Assembly: GCF_000688475.1 (NCBI RefSeq)
Contig: NZ_JIAN01000005.1
Coordinates: 186,001-250,000, forward strand
Source: Cellulomonas sp. URHE0023
GTDB taxonomy: Bacteria > Actinomycetota > Actinomycetes > Actinomycetales > Cellulomonadaceae
Direction of reading: 5' to 3'
DNA length: 64,000 nucleotides
Each line of letters starts with the position of its first letter. Positions within the stretch are counted from its first letter, which is position 1. Shown here in pieces: positions 36,785 to 45,253 of this stretch. Below the pieces are notes generated by a model. That model saw only the letters and a list, made by a program, of their open reading frames with translations. It searched no databases and was not told the DNA's origin. The translations under genes and the position numbers were made by a program.

Positions 36785-37966
36785 TCAGGCGGCGGCGTGG
36801 GCGAGCTCGGCTGCCTTGTCGGCGCCGCCGTCCATCGTCTCGGCGAGGGTGACCAGCGGGTGGCCGGCGGCCGCGAGGATCGCGCGCCCCTCGAGCACGT
36901 TGTTGCCGTCCAGACGCACGACGAGGGGCTTGGAGGCCTCGTCGCCGAGGATCTCGAGGGCCGCGACGATGCCGTTCGCGACGGCGTCGCACGCCGTGAT
37001 GCCGCCGAAGACGTTGACGAACACCGACTTGACCTGCGGGTCCGTGAGGATGATGTCCAGACCGGCGGCCATGATCTCGGCGCTCGCGCCGCCACCGATG
37101 TCCAGGAAGTTGGCCGGCTTGACGCCACCGTGCTGCTCGCCGGCGTACGCGACGACGTCGAGCGTGCTCATGACGAGCCCGGCACCGTTGCCGATGATGC
37201 CGACCGAACCGTCGAGCTTGACGTAGTTGAGGTCCTTCTCCTTGGCGCGCGCCTCGAGCGGGTCGGCCGCGGCGGAGTCCTCGAGCGCCTCGTGGTCGGG
37301 GTGCCGGAAGCCGGCGTTCTCGTCCAGCGTGACCTTGCCGTCGAGCGCGACGATCTCGCCGTCCTCGGTCAGCACGAGCGGGTTCACCTCGACGAGCGTG
37401 GCGTCCTCGCTCTTGTAGACGGTCCACAGCGTCTGCAGGACCGCGGCCACCTTGGGGGCGAGCTCGGGCGTGAAGCCTGCTGCCGCGACGATCTCGTCGG
37501 CCTTGGCCTGGTCGATGCCCGTGCGGGGGTCGACAGCAACCTTGGCCAGGGCCTCCGGGCGCTCGACGGCGAGCTGCTCGATCTCCATGCCGCCCTCGAC
37601 CGAGCACATCGCCAGGTAGCGACGCTCGGCGCGGTCCAGCAGCAGGGAGAAGTAGAACTCGGTGGCGATCTTGGCACCGGCCGCGATCATCACGCGGTGG
37701 ACCGTGTGGCCCTTGATGTCCATGCCGAGGATCTCGTCGGCCTTCTCGGCCGCCTCGTCCGCGGATCGCGCGAGCTTGACGCCGCCCGCCTTGCCGCGGC
37801 CGCCGACCTTGACCTGCGCCTTGACGACGACCACGCCGGGCTGTCCACCCAGAAGCTGCTCCGCGCCGGCGCGGGCCTCCTCCGTGGTGGTGGCGACGAC
37901 GCCACCCAGCACGGGGACGCCGTGCTTCTCGAAGATGTCACGTGCCTGGTACTCGAACAGGTCCAC
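36785..37966 (-). CDS. sucC: Succinyl-CoA synthetase beta subunit
   Basis: This 393-residue ATP-grasp subunit begins [22 protein letters not shown], the typical SucC N-terminus. Nucleotide-binding residues lie in [21 protein letters not shown] and [21 protein letters not shown]. The C-terminal flavodoxin-like ligase domain has [14 protein letters not shown] and [18 protein letters not shown]. It is first in the sucCD operon. About 88 bases upstream of the ATG is a palindrome almost identical to the one before icd. Confidence 0.97.
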   Translation of the reverse strand: MDLFEYQARDIFEKHGVPVLGGVVATTTEEARAGAEQLLGGQPGVVVVKAQVKVGGRGKAGGVKLARSADEAAEKADEILGMDIKGHTVHRVMIAAGAKIATEFYFSLLLDRAERRYLAMCSVEGGMEIEQLAVERPEALAKVAVDPRTGIDQAKADEIVAAAGFTPELAPKVAAVLQTLWTVYKSEDATLVEVNPLVLTEDGEIVALDGKVTLDENAGFRHPDHEALEDSAAADPLEARAKEKDLNYVKLDGSVGIIGNGAGLVMSTLDVVAYAGEQHGGVKPANFLDIGGGASAEIMAAGLDIILTDPQVKSVFVNVFGGITACDAVANGIVAALEILGDEASKPLVVRLDGNNVLEGRAILAAAGHPLVTLAETMDGGADKAAELAHAAA

Positions 37967-38047
37967 CTGGTCTGGGTCCTCTCATCACCGGCGCTCGACG
38001 GCCTCTGTACGGCCGAAACGCCCCGGTCGATGGTAGCGGCAGGGGCG

Positions 38048-38068
38048 AGATGCCTCGACGTCGAGAGA
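38048..38068 (-). promoter_or_regulatory. Palindromic operator of sucCD
   Basis: The minus strand reads TCTCTCGACGTCGAG, containing the perfect palindrome CTCGACGTCGAG (38054-38065), followed by GCATCT as a possible -10 box. Spacing and flanking bases mirror the element before icd. Confidence 0.62.
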
Positions 38069-38121
38069 TGTGGCGTGCGCGACGTTCGCCGGAGCGCCCA
38101 CGCGCGCACCTCTGCTCTCCG

Positions 38122-39684
38122 TCAGCCCTCGGTCACCGGGACGTCGGTGAGGCGGAACGGCGCGCCGCCGTCGTCGATGACCGTGCCGCCGACTACGTGG
38201 CTCATTCCCGGCGCGTCGATGATGACGGTGTCGCCACCCGGGTCACCCCAGACCACCGTGACGACGCGTGCCGTGCCGGGTTCTATGCCGTTGAGGTTGC
38301 GATCGGCCAGGACGTCCCGGCGGTCGCCGTCCAGGTAGTCGACGGGGTAGAACCGCGTGTCCCCGACGAGCAGCGTCACGTTGTTCGCCGCCGCCTGCAG
38401 CCTCGGCACGAACGTGCCCCGCGGGTCGAAGGCGCCCGCAGTAAGCGCGCCCCCGTTGAGCGGCTCCTCCGTGCCGGTGCTGGTCACGAGGAGCTGCCCG
38501 ACGAGGAAGCGACCGACCCGCCGCACCTCCTGCGCCGCCACCGAGAACGTGTCACCGTCCCACGAGACGACGGCCTGGACCGGCTCCGTGCCGGAGGCGA
38601 CCGGACCTGTCGCGTCGGGCACCTGCCCCTCGACCGGCGTGGCTTCGGCCGGCTCCCGCGCCGGCGCGAAGGTGAGGGTGACCCGTCGGTTCAGCGCCCG
38701 GGCCGAGTCCGAGGTGTCGTCGACGGCCGGTTCGCTCTCGCCCACGCCCGTGACCGTCACGTCGAACCGGGTCAGCGCCACGAGCCCGGCGAGGCCGTCA
38801 GCGACCGACCGGGCACGCCGCTCCGAGAGCGCTTGGTTGTAGCCCTCGTCCAGCACGTCGTCCGTGTGACCCACGATGGTCAGCGCACCGCCCGGTGCGC
38901 TCTCGATCCGTGCGGCGACCGCAGCGAGGGCGGCACCGGCATCGGGGCCCAGCTGATCGGAGTCCACAGCGAACAGCACGTCCGACCCGAGCTCGACCTG
39001 CACCTGTTCCTGCGTCTCACGCGTGCGGACGGCGCCACCCGCCTGCGCGGTGAACGACTCGAGCGTGGCCACCGGCTGCGCAGTGACGACGTCGTCGGTG
39101 ATCTCCGAGACGGGAACCGTGAGCTCGCCCGCATCCGCCGCATCGACGACCGGGACGTCGTGGACCACTCCGCCTTGCGTGAGGACCACGTCGACCGTCG
39201 AGCCGGTCGGCGCCGTGTACGTCGTGTACAGGATCTCGACGCCCTCGCCCGCAGCGGCCTGGGCTGCGTCGGTGGCCGGACCGCCAGGCGAACCCGAGCC
39301 CGACGCGGCGACGCCGTGCTCATCAGGCGTGGGGAGCGAGACCGTTCCGGCCTCGAGGTCGACGAGACGGACCCCGGAGGCGGACACGCTTCCGGTGCCC
39401 ACGAAGACGTCCCACATGTCCAAGGCGAGATGGGGGGCGGTGTTCGGCGCCGCGAGCCTCAGCACGCCGAGACCGTCGGCGACCGCTACCGGACCGACCT
39501 CCACGTCGACGAGCACCCCGTTGACGCTCATCGAGTGGGTCACGGTCATGGCCACCGGCGAGGGCGACGGTCCGGCGGTGGGAGTCCGCTGCCCCGGCGC
39601 GGGATCGGGGGAACTGCCTCCCGTGCAGCCCGTCAGCGCAGCCGCAGCGAGCACCAACGCGGCCATGATCGATGTTCTTCGCAC
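38122..39684 (-). CDS. Lipoprotein with C-terminal OmpA-like domain
   Basis: This 520-residue envelope protein starts at the GTG giving VRRTSIMAALVLAAAALTGC, a near-ideal lipoprotein signal with Cys20; a GTG ten codons earlier is also open. A domain of about 200 residues of unknown fold follows. The OmpA/MotB peptidoglycan-binding domain comes next (LGSDVLFAVDSDQLGPDAGAAL, IVGHTDDVLDEGYNQALSERRARSVADGL, GVGESEPAVDDTSDSARALNRRVTLTF), with the Asp and Arg that hold diaminopimelate. Unusually, a further domain of about 160 residues follows it. OmpA domains are less common in Gram-positives; here it would tether the lipoprotein to the wall. Confidence 0.85.
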   Translation of the reverse strand: MRRTSIMAALVLAAAALTGCTGGSSPDPAPGQRTPTAGPSPSPVAMTVTHSMSVNGVLVDVEVGPVAVADGLGVLRLAAPNTAPHLALDMWDVFVGTGSVSASGVRLVDLEAGTVSLPTPDEHGVAASGSGSPGGPATDAAQAAAGEGVEILYTTYTAPTGSTVDVVLTQGGVVHDVPVVDAADAGELTVPVSEITDDVVTAQPVATLESFTAQAGGAVRTRETQEQVQVELGSDVLFAVDSDQLGPDAGAALAAVAARIESAPGGALTIVGHTDDVLDEGYNQALSERRARSVADGLAGLVALTRFDVTVTGVGESEPAVDDTSDSARALNRRVTLTFAPAREPAEATPVEGQVPDATGPVASGTEPVQAVVSWDGDTFSVAAQEVRRVGRFLVGQLLVTSTGTEEPLNGGALTAGAFDPRGTFVPRLQAAANNVTLLVGDTRFYPVDYLDGDRRDVLADRNLNGIEPGTARVVTVVWGDPGGDTVIIDAPGMSHVVGGTVIDDGGAPFRLTDVPVTEG

Positions 39685-39709
39685 GCTGCTGCCGCCCCTG
39701 AAGCCCACT

Positions 39710-39747
39710 GTCACGCGCCCCCGGTGGGGTCACGCGCACCCCCGGTG
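39710..39747. repeat. Imperfect tandem repeat upstream of OmpA-domain gene
   Basis: GTCACGCGCCCCCGGTG (39710-39726) recurs as GTCACGCGCACCCCCGGTG (39729-39747). It lies in the leader of the lipoprotein gene and could be a regulator site or simple duplication. Confidence 0.4.
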
Positions 39748-39802
39748 ATGCCGCGGTGAGTGCCGAGTATGTCAGGCGCTACGGCCCGACCGCGCGGCCC
39801 GG

Positions 39803-39847
39803 TGTCAACCGCAGTTGACGGCACGAGAGTGTCAATGTAAGTTGACA
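39803..39847 (+). promoter_or_regulatory. Twin operators overlapping a leaderless promoter
   Basis: Two inverted repeats of identical design, TGTCAA-N6-TTGACG (39803-39820) and TGTCAA-N6-TTGACA (39830-39847), start 27 bases apart. The right half of the first supplies a -35 box (TTGACG). Seventeen bases on, TAAGTT (39838-39843) inside the second can serve as -10. The predicted transcription start then coincides with the ATG at 39851, which has no ribosome-binding site. Confidence 0.72.
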
Positions 39848-39850
39848 GCC

Positions 39851-40063
39851 ATGTCCGAAGAACTGATGACGGCAGCAGCCGGCGCCTCCGAGCCGGCCGA
39901 GGGTCTACGCGCCGTGCGTGCGCTTCGCGCACTCGCCGACCGGCTCGAAGCGCTGCACGTCCAGCGCGCTCGCGAGCTCGGCTGGTCGTGGCAGGACGTC
40001 GCCGCGGAGCTCGCGGTGTCGCGCCAGGCGGTCCACAAGAAGTACGGGAAGAGGTTCAGCTGA
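39851..40063 (+). CDS. Small helix-turn-helix protein, probable autoregulator
   Basis: This 70-residue protein has an N-terminal Ala-rich helix with a coiled-coil-like run (RAVRALRALADRLEALHVQRAREL). A helix-turn-helix at the C-terminus reads GWSWQDVAAELAVSRQAVHKKYGKRF, resembling sigma-region-4/Xre-type domains. It overlaps the next gene by TGATG, so the two are translationally coupled. The promoter carries two palindromes, and this small dimer-sized DNA-binding protein is the obvious candidate to bind them. Its start immediately follows the second operator with no Shine-Dalgarno sequence, implying a leaderless mRNA. Confidence 0.82.
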   Translation: MSEELMTAAAGASEPAEGLRAVRALRALADRLEALHVQRARELGWSWQDVAAELAVSRQAVHKKYGKRFS

Positions 40064-40611
40064 TGTTCGAGAGATTCGCGAGCGACGCGCGTGACGCGGT
40101 CACCCAGGCAGCCGAGGAGGCTACCGGCGCCGACCGGATCGGTCCCCAGCACGTGCTGCTCGGCGCCGTCCGGAGCCCTGACTCCGTCGCGGCACGGGCA
40201 CTGTCGCAGCTCGGCGTCGACCGGGCGCGGCTGCGGTCCGCGGTGCGGGCGATCCCGTCGGACGGCCTCGATGCCGACGCCCTGGCCGGCGTCGGCATCG
40301 ACCTGGAAGCCGTCCGGGCCCAGGTCGACGCCGCGTTCGGCGCCGGTGCGCTCGACGACATCGCAGCGGCTCCGCGGTCCGGCGGGCGCAAGCCGTTCGA
40401 CGCGCAAGCCAAGAAGCTGCTCGAGCTCTCGCTGCGCGAGGCCCTGCGGTACAAGCACAACCGCATCGACACCGGCCACCTGCTGCTCGCGGTCGTCCGG
40501 CTCGACGATGCGCATGCCGCCGCGGCACTGCACGCGCTCGGGCTCGCCGACGACGACATCCGGACGGCCGTGGTGGTCGCCTGGGCGGAGTCCCCCGTGG
40601 GCCGGCCGTGA
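40063..40611 (+). CDS. Stand-alone Clp N-terminal domain protein
   Basis: This 182-residue protein consists of two copies of the Clp_N repeat found at the start of ClpC/ClpA, without any AAA ATPase module. The first is MFERFASDARDAVTQAAEEATGADRIGPQHVLLGAV; the second is FDAQAKKLLELSLREALRYKHNRIDTGHLLLAVV. Between them is an Ala/Gly-rich linker. In ClpC this domain binds adaptors and substrates, so the protein could act as an adaptor or decoy of the ClpCP protease. It is coupled to the preceding HTH gene. No clpC, clpP or chaperone gene is adjacent. The function is inferred from the domain only. Confidence 0.85.
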   Translation: MFERFASDARDAVTQAAEEATGADRIGPQHVLLGAVRSPDSVAARALSQLGVDRARLRSAVRAIPSDGLDADALAGVGIDLEAVRAQVDAAFGAGALDDIAAAPRSGGRKPFDAQAKKLLELSLREALRYKHNRIDTGHLLLAVVRLDDAHAAAALHALGLADDDIRTAVVVAWAESPVGRP

Positions 40612-40717
40612 TCTTCCTGCCGTCGTCGGGCACGTTCCGCCCACCGCGACCGCCCCGCCCTCCACGAGCGGACGGCACACCGGGCCGCCCGGGCGGACGA
40701 CGTACGCTCGGCGCGTG

Positions 40718-41098
40718 ATGGCACAGAGCGTTCCTGGGGGCGGGCCGGGTCGTGGCCCGAAGATGAGCCGTCGGTCCGTGGCGACCGTGCTCGGGATCGG
40801 CGTGCTCGCGCTCGCCGCCCTGGTGTACGTCTCGACCGACAACCTGTCGGCGACCGTCACGACCGTGGTCGTCCTGGTGGCGGTCCTGCTCGGCGGCTGG
40901 GCGCTGACGGTACGCGGCGACCGACGGCGCCAGCGCCCCCGCACGAGCCCGCTCGACGAGGCGCGCAGGTCGCTCGACGTGTCGCTGGTCCACCGGGCAC
41001 GCGCAGAGCATGGCGAGTCCGCGGGAATCACGGAGATCCGCCGCCAGGTGCCGTCGCTGAGCTACGAGCAGGCCGTCGAGCTGCACCGGTACGTCTGA
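40718..41098 (+). CDS. Small membrane protein with two helices
   Basis: This 126-residue protein starts at ATG 40718; a GTG one codon earlier (GTGATG) is equally possible. It has a short basic N-terminus, two adjacent membrane helices (SVATVLGIGVLALAALVYVS and ATVTTVVVLVAVLLGGWALTV) and a cytoplasmic basic tail of about 60 residues. The tail ends ITEIRRQVPSLSYEQAVELHRYV, a helical segment. It converges on pcrA with 24 bases between stops. No family is recognised. Confidence 0.7.
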   Translation: MAQSVPGGGPGRGPKMSRRSVATVLGIGVLALAALVYVSTDNLSATVTTVVVLVAVLLGGWALTVRGDRRRQRPRTSPLDEARRSLDVSLVHRARAEHGESAGITEIRRQVPSLSYEQAVELHRYV

Positions 41099-41122
41099 CC
41101 GGGCCTCACGGCAGGGTCACCC

Positions 41123-43624
41123 TCAGAGCTTGGTGACCGGCGAGAAGCGGAGCAGCAGACGCTTGACGCCGTCCGTTCCGAAGTCGACCTTGGCCACCGC
41201 GTTCGGGCCCGCCCCTTCGATAGCGACGACAGTGCCCAGGCCGTAGGAGTCGTGCGTGACCCGGTCGCCGATCGCCAGCTGCGGGATCGCGGAGTCCGGG
41301 CGCGGCGTGGCCGACCCGAAGGTCGCACCGGTCGAGGGCAGCGCGGGACGCGCCTCCCGGTCCGGCTTGCGATAGCTGGCCCCCGAGGACTGGTTGCGGT
41401 ACCCGCCGCTCGTCCCGTAGCCCGATCCCCAGCCGCCACGCAGCTGCGACGTCGAGGACTCGCGACGACGCCAATCGATGAGCTCGTCCGGAAGGTCGTC
41501 GAGGAACCGGCTGGGAGGGAACTCGTTGGGCACGCCCCAAGCCGTGCGGACCGCCGCACGCGAGATGTAGAGCCGCTCGCGAGCCCGGGTCAGGCCGACG
41601 TACGCCAGCCGTCGCTCCTCCTCGAGCTGGTCGGAGTCGGACAGCGACCGCAGGTGGGGAAACGTTCCGTCCTCCATGCCGGTCAGGAACACGACCGGGA
41701 ACTCGAGCCCCTTCGCGGTGTGCAAGGTCATCAGTGTGACGACGCCCGGGTCGGGCCGCACCGGGCCCTCCGGGTCCGCCTCGTCCGGGGTCGGGATCTG
41801 GTCGGAGTCGGCCACGAGCGACACGCGTTCCAGGAAGTCGGCCAGGTCGCCCTCGGGGTCGCTCTGCGAGAACTCGGAGGCGACCGCGTGCAGCTCCGCG
41901 AGGTTCTCGACGCGCGACGCGTCCTGCGGGTCGTCGCTGCTCCGCAGCTCGGCAAGGTAGCCCGACCTGTCGAGCACCGCGCCGAGCACCTCCGCGGGCC
42001 CCGCCTCGGCGGCGAGCGAGCGGAGCTCGGCCATCATCTCGGCGAAGGATCCCATCCCGACGATCGCCCGCGTCCCCAGCCCGGGCACCTCGTCGAGACG
42101 CTCGAGGGCAGCGCCGAACGAGATCCGCTCGCGCTCCGCGAAGCCCGCGACCATCGCCTCCGACCTGTCCCCCAGCCCGCGCTTGGGCACGTTGAGGATC
42201 CGGCGGAGGTTCACGTCGTCGTCCGGGTTGGCGATCGCGCGCAAGTACGCGATCGCGTCCTTGATCTCCTTGCGCTCGTAGAACCGGGTCCCACCGACCA
42301 CCTTGTAGGGCAGTCCGACGCGGACGAGCACCTCCTCCAGAGCCCGGGACTGGGCGTTGGCGCGGTAGAAGATGGCGACGTCGCCAGGGCGCACGCTCTC
42401 CGCGTCACCCAGCCTGTCGATCTCCTCGGCGACGAACCGCGCCTCCTCGTGCTCGGTGTCCGCGACGTACGCGACGATCTGCGCACCGGCGCCTGAGTCG
42501 GTCCACAGTCGCTTGCCTGCGCGGCCGGGATTCCGGCTGATCACGGCGTTCGCCGCCGAGAGGATGTTCTGCGTGGAACGGTAGTTCTGCTCCAGCTTGA
42601 TGGTTCGGGCGTCCGGGTAGTCGGCCTCGAACTCGAGGATGTTGCGGATCGATGCCCCGCGGAACGCGTAGATCGACTGGTCGGCGTCCCCGACCACGGT
42701 CAGCTCGCCCTGCGGCACCTCGTCGTCGGGTCTGCCGTTGCCGACGAGCTCACGGACCAGCACGTACTGCGCGTGGTTGGTGTCCTGGTACTCGTCGACG
42801 AGCACGTGCCGGAACCGGCGGCGGTAGTGCTCCGCGACGGCCGGGAACCCCTGGAGCAGGTGCACCGTGCTCATGATCAGGTCGTCGAAGTCGAGCGCGT
42901 GCGCCTGCTTGAGGCGCGCCTGGTAGCGCGTGTAGACCTGCGCGAGCGCCGCGTCGAAGTCGTTGGTCGCGCCGTTGCCGTTGGTCGCCGCGAACGTCTC
43001 CGGGTCGACCAGCTCGTCCTTGAGGTTCGAGATCTTGTTCGCGAGCGCCTTGGCCGGGTACCGCTTCGGGTCCAGGTCGAGCTCGCGCGCGACGAGCGTG
43101 AGGAGCCGCTGCGAGTCCGCCGAGTCGTAGATCGAGAAGCTGGAGCGCAGCCCGAGCGTCCCGGCCTCGCGGCGCAGGATGCGCACGCACGCGGAGTGGA
43201 ACGTGGACACCCACATGCGACCGGCCGCCGGCCCGACGAGCTGCTCGACGCGCTCGCGCATCTCGGCGGCGGCCTTGTTGGTGAACGTGATCGCCAGGAC
43301 CTCACCGGCCCGCGCCCGCCTCGTGGCGAGCAGGTACCCGATGCGGTGCGTGAGGACCCGGGTCTTGCCCGACCCAGCGCCGGCGACGATGAGCAGCGGC
43401 CCGCCATGGTGCAGGACGGCCTCGCGCTGCTGAGGGTTCAGCCCGTCGACCAGGGCGTCGGCCCTGGCCTGCTGACGCGCCCGGCGTTCCTGCGCCTCAG
43501 CCTCGGCCTCTTCGTCCGAGGTACGTGGCGCGAGACCCGACGGGAGGATGGCGGACGCGTCCCGGGGCGGCCGTGAGGGCACGCCGGGGACGGAGAGCGA
43601 GAGGCTGTCGAAGAGCGAGGTCAT
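41123..43624 (-). CDS. pcrA: ATP-dependent DNA helicase PcrA/UvrD
   Basis: This 833-residue superfamily 1A 3'-5' helicase acts in repair and replication restart. Motifs in order are Q motif LNPQQREAV, Walker A VAGAGSGKT, motif Ia ITFTNKAAAEM, motif II VDEYQDTNHAQY, motif III GDADQSIYAFRGA, motif IV LEQNYRST, motif V VTLMTLHTAKGLEFPVVFL and motif VI VGLTRARERLYIS. A C-terminal Tudor-like tail (GDRVTHDSYGLGTVVAIEG) is the part that contacts RNA polymerase in PcrA. An N-terminal extension of about 60 residues precedes the core. The start at 43624 (MTSLFDSLSL) is preferred over one ten codons upstream. Confidence 0.95.
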   Translation of the reverse strand: MTSLFDSLSLSVPGVPSRPPRDASAILPSGLAPRTSDEEAEAEAQERRARQQARADALVDGLNPQQREAVLHHGGPLLIVAGAGSGKTRVLTHRIGYLLATRRARAGEVLAITFTNKAAAEMRERVEQLVGPAAGRMWVSTFHSACVRILRREAGTLGLRSSFSIYDSADSQRLLTLVARELDLDPKRYPAKALANKISNLKDELVDPETFAATNGNGATNDFDAALAQVYTRYQARLKQAHALDFDDLIMSTVHLLQGFPAVAEHYRRRFRHVLVDEYQDTNHAQYVLVRELVGNGRPDDEVPQGELTVVGDADQSIYAFRGASIRNILEFEADYPDARTIKLEQNYRSTQNILSAANAVISRNPGRAGKRLWTDSGAGAQIVAYVADTEHEEARFVAEEIDRLGDAESVRPGDVAIFYRANAQSRALEEVLVRVGLPYKVVGGTRFYERKEIKDAIAYLRAIANPDDDVNLRRILNVPKRGLGDRSEAMVAGFAERERISFGAALERLDEVPGLGTRAIVGMGSFAEMMAELRSLAAEAGPAEVLGAVLDRSGYLAELRSSDDPQDASRVENLAELHAVASEFSQSDPEGDLADFLERVSLVADSDQIPTPDEADPEGPVRPDPGVVTLMTLHTAKGLEFPVVFLTGMEDGTFPHLRSLSDSDQLEEERRLAYVGLTRARERLYISRAAVRTAWGVPNEFPPSRFLDDLPDELIDWRRRESSTSQLRGGWGSGYGTSGGYRNQSSGASYRKPDREARPALPSTGATFGSATPRPDSAIPQLAIGDRVTHDSYGLGTVVAIEGAGPNAVAKVDFGTDGVKRLLLRFSPVTKL

Positions 43625-43685
43625 GGCACTCCCAGAGTAGGCGCCGCCGCCCACATCGACGGCCTCGCTGTGGACGCCCAGGGGC

Positions 43686-44168
43686 TCAGGTCAGGAGGAG
43701 TCCGACGATCCAGGCGGTGGTCGTCATGAGGGCTCCCGCCAGCTCGACGAGTATCGTCAGCCCGGTCGCCTGCAAGGCAGCGACGGTCGAGCGCCACGCG
43801 GTGCGGTGGTCCCCCGAACGGAGCCACTCCGCGAGGAACACGCCGAGCACGAAGCCGACCAGGAGCCCCACGACGGGGATGAGGAAGAAGCCGACGATCC
43901 CGAGGATCCCGCCGACGACCATCGTGACGAAGGGCACACCAGCGCGCTTGAGGTGCCGACCGGCGAGCAGGTACTGGCCGACGAAGGCCGCCCCCGTGGC
44001 CAGCACGGTGAAGACGACGACGGTCCAGCCGACGGCGCCCCCGGTCAGGACCCCCCACGCGACCACGGCCCCCGCGACGAGGAACAGCCCGGGCAGGACC
44101 TGCACCACGATCCCGACGAGTCCGACGAGCACGACGAGTCCGACGACGACCTCTCCGAGGGTTCCCAC
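43686..44168 (-). CDS. DUF456 family membrane protein
   Basis: This 160-residue protein is almost entirely hydrophobic, with five to six helices: VVVGLVVLVGLVGIVVQVLPG, FLVAGAVVAWGVLTGG, WTVVVFTVLATGAAFVGQYLLA, VVGGILGIVGFFLIPVVGLLVGFVLGVFLAE and a C-terminal pair. The glycine-zipper segment GGILGIVGFFLIPVVGLLVG is the hallmark of DUF456, where similar Gly-rich segments are thought to insert in membranes. No function is established for the family. Confidence 0.82.
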   Translation of the reverse strand: MGTLGEVVVGLVVLVGLVGIVVQVLPGLFLVAGAVVAWGVLTGGAVGWTVVVFTVLATGAAFVGQYLLAGRHLKRAGVPFVTMVVGGILGIVGFFLIPVVGLLVGFVLGVFLAEWLRSGDHRTAWRSTVAALQATGLTILVELAGALMTTTAWIVGLLLT

Positions 44169-44202
44169 GGCGGGAACCCTAGATCAGTGCGGCGGCCCCG
44201 GC

Positions 44203-44553
44203 TCAGTGCCAGATGACGGCGATCCCGACGTTGACCGCGACGAGACCGGCGATCGCGCCGAGGTAGCCACGGGTGACGACCGTGGGCTTGCGCACACCGC
44301 GCACCACGAGGACGGTCGCGACGAGCGCGATCACGAGCTTGACGGCGAGCTTGGTGCTGTCGGGGTCGTGGTCGGTCCAGCCGTCGGCGGAGGCGAGTCC
44401 CGCGAGCGCGATACCGGTGACGAGCGCGGTCAGCATGCCGTGCAGCACCCCGGGGGCGATGCGGGGCTCACGCAGGCTGACGAGGGTGCCGCCCAGCACG
44501 ATCGCCCAGCCGAGCAGGTGCAGGACGACGAGGAGCTCGTAGACGAGGTGCAT
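44203..44553 (-). CDS. Small membrane protein under a TetR-like operator
   Basis: This 116-residue protein has four helices (ELLVVLHLLGWAIVLGGTLVSL, MLTALVTGIALAGLASA, LAVKLVIALVATVLVV, LGAIAGLVAVNVGIAVIWH). The first contains a His-Leu-Leu-Gly motif and the last ends in Trp-His. The predicted ATG has no Shine-Dalgarno sequence. A perfect 8-bp inverted repeat (TATCTGAC-N5-GTCAGATA) ends ten bases before the ATG, so expression is probably under repressor control. I do not recognise a family, and the regulator is not adjacent. Confidence 0.75.
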   Translation of the reverse strand: MHLVYELLVVLHLLGWAIVLGGTLVSLREPRIAPGVLHGMLTALVTGIALAGLASADGWTDHDPDSTKLAVKLVIALVATVLVVRGVRKPTVVTRGYLGAIAGLVAVNVGIAVIWH

Positions 44554-44563
44554 GCGAGGAGCC

Positions 44564-44584
44564 TATCTGACGCGCAGTCAGATA
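44564..44584 (-). promoter_or_regulatory. Inverted repeat TATCTGAC-N5-GTCAGATA
   Basis: This perfect 8-bp inverted repeat with a 5-base spacer sits between the response regulator stop and the start of the small membrane protein gene. Size and symmetry are typical of TetR-family operators. Confidence 0.65.
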
Positions 44585-44596
44585 AATGCCGGGTCG

Positions 44597-45253
44597 CTAG
44601 AGCAGGCGGCGCGCCGCGGCCCAGCGGGTCAGCTCGTGGCGGCTGGACAGCTGGAGCTTGCGCAGGACCGCGGAGACGTGGGTCTCGACGGTCTTGATCG
44701 AGATGAACAGCTCGGACGCGACCTCACGGTAGGAGTAGCCGCGTGCGATCAGCCGCATGACCTCGCGTTCGCGGGCCGACAGCCGGTCCAGCTCGTCGTC
44801 ACCGATCGCGACGTCGCCGGCCGACGACCCGAAGGCGTCCAGCACGAACCCCGCGAGCCTCGGGGAGAACACGGCGTCCCCGGAAGCCACGCGACGCACC
44901 GCGTCGGAGAGGTCCGGGCCGTCGATGTTCTTGGTGACGTAGCCCCGGGCGCCGGCGCGGATCACCGCGACCACGTCGTCGGAGGCGTCGGAGACCGACA
45001 GTGCGAGGAACCTCGTCGTGGCCAGCAGGTCGGTGCACGCGCGGATGACCTCCGCCCCGCCACCACCGTCTCCACCGGGCAGGTGCACGTCCAGCAGGAC
45101 CACCGGCGGCTGCACCGAGCGCACCAGCCGGATCGCCTCGTCGACCGTGTCCGCCTCCCCCACCACCCGGACACCGGCATCCAGCGACGCCTTCACACCC
45201 GTACGGAACATGTGGTGGTCGTCGACCAGCACCACGTCGACGACGTCGCTCAT
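44597..45253 (-). CDS. LuxR-type response regulator of envelope-stress locus
   Basis: This 218-residue regulator has a receiver domain with acidic pair VLVDDHHMF, phospho-acceptor Asp in VVLLDVHLPGG and Lys in GYVTKNIDG. A linker precedes the LuxR helix-turn-helix (LSAREREVMRLIARGYSYREVASELFISIKTVETHVSAVL). The ATG overlaps the kinase stop (ATGA), coupling the two. Together with the PspC-domain kinase and the divergent PspC/LiaF-like protein it resembles LiaR of cell-envelope stress systems. Its targets probably include the divergent operon. Confidence 0.92.
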   Translation of the reverse strand: MSDVVDVVLVDDHHMFRTGVKASLDAGVRVVGEADTVDEAIRLVRSVQPPVVLLDVHLPGGDGGGGAEVIRACTDLLATTRFLALSVSDASDDVVAVIRAGARGYVTKNIDGPDLSDAVRRVASGDAVFSPRLAGFVLDAFGSSAGDVAIGDDELDRLSAREREVMRLIARGYSYREVASELFISIKTVETHVSAVLRKLQLSSRHELTRWAAARRLL

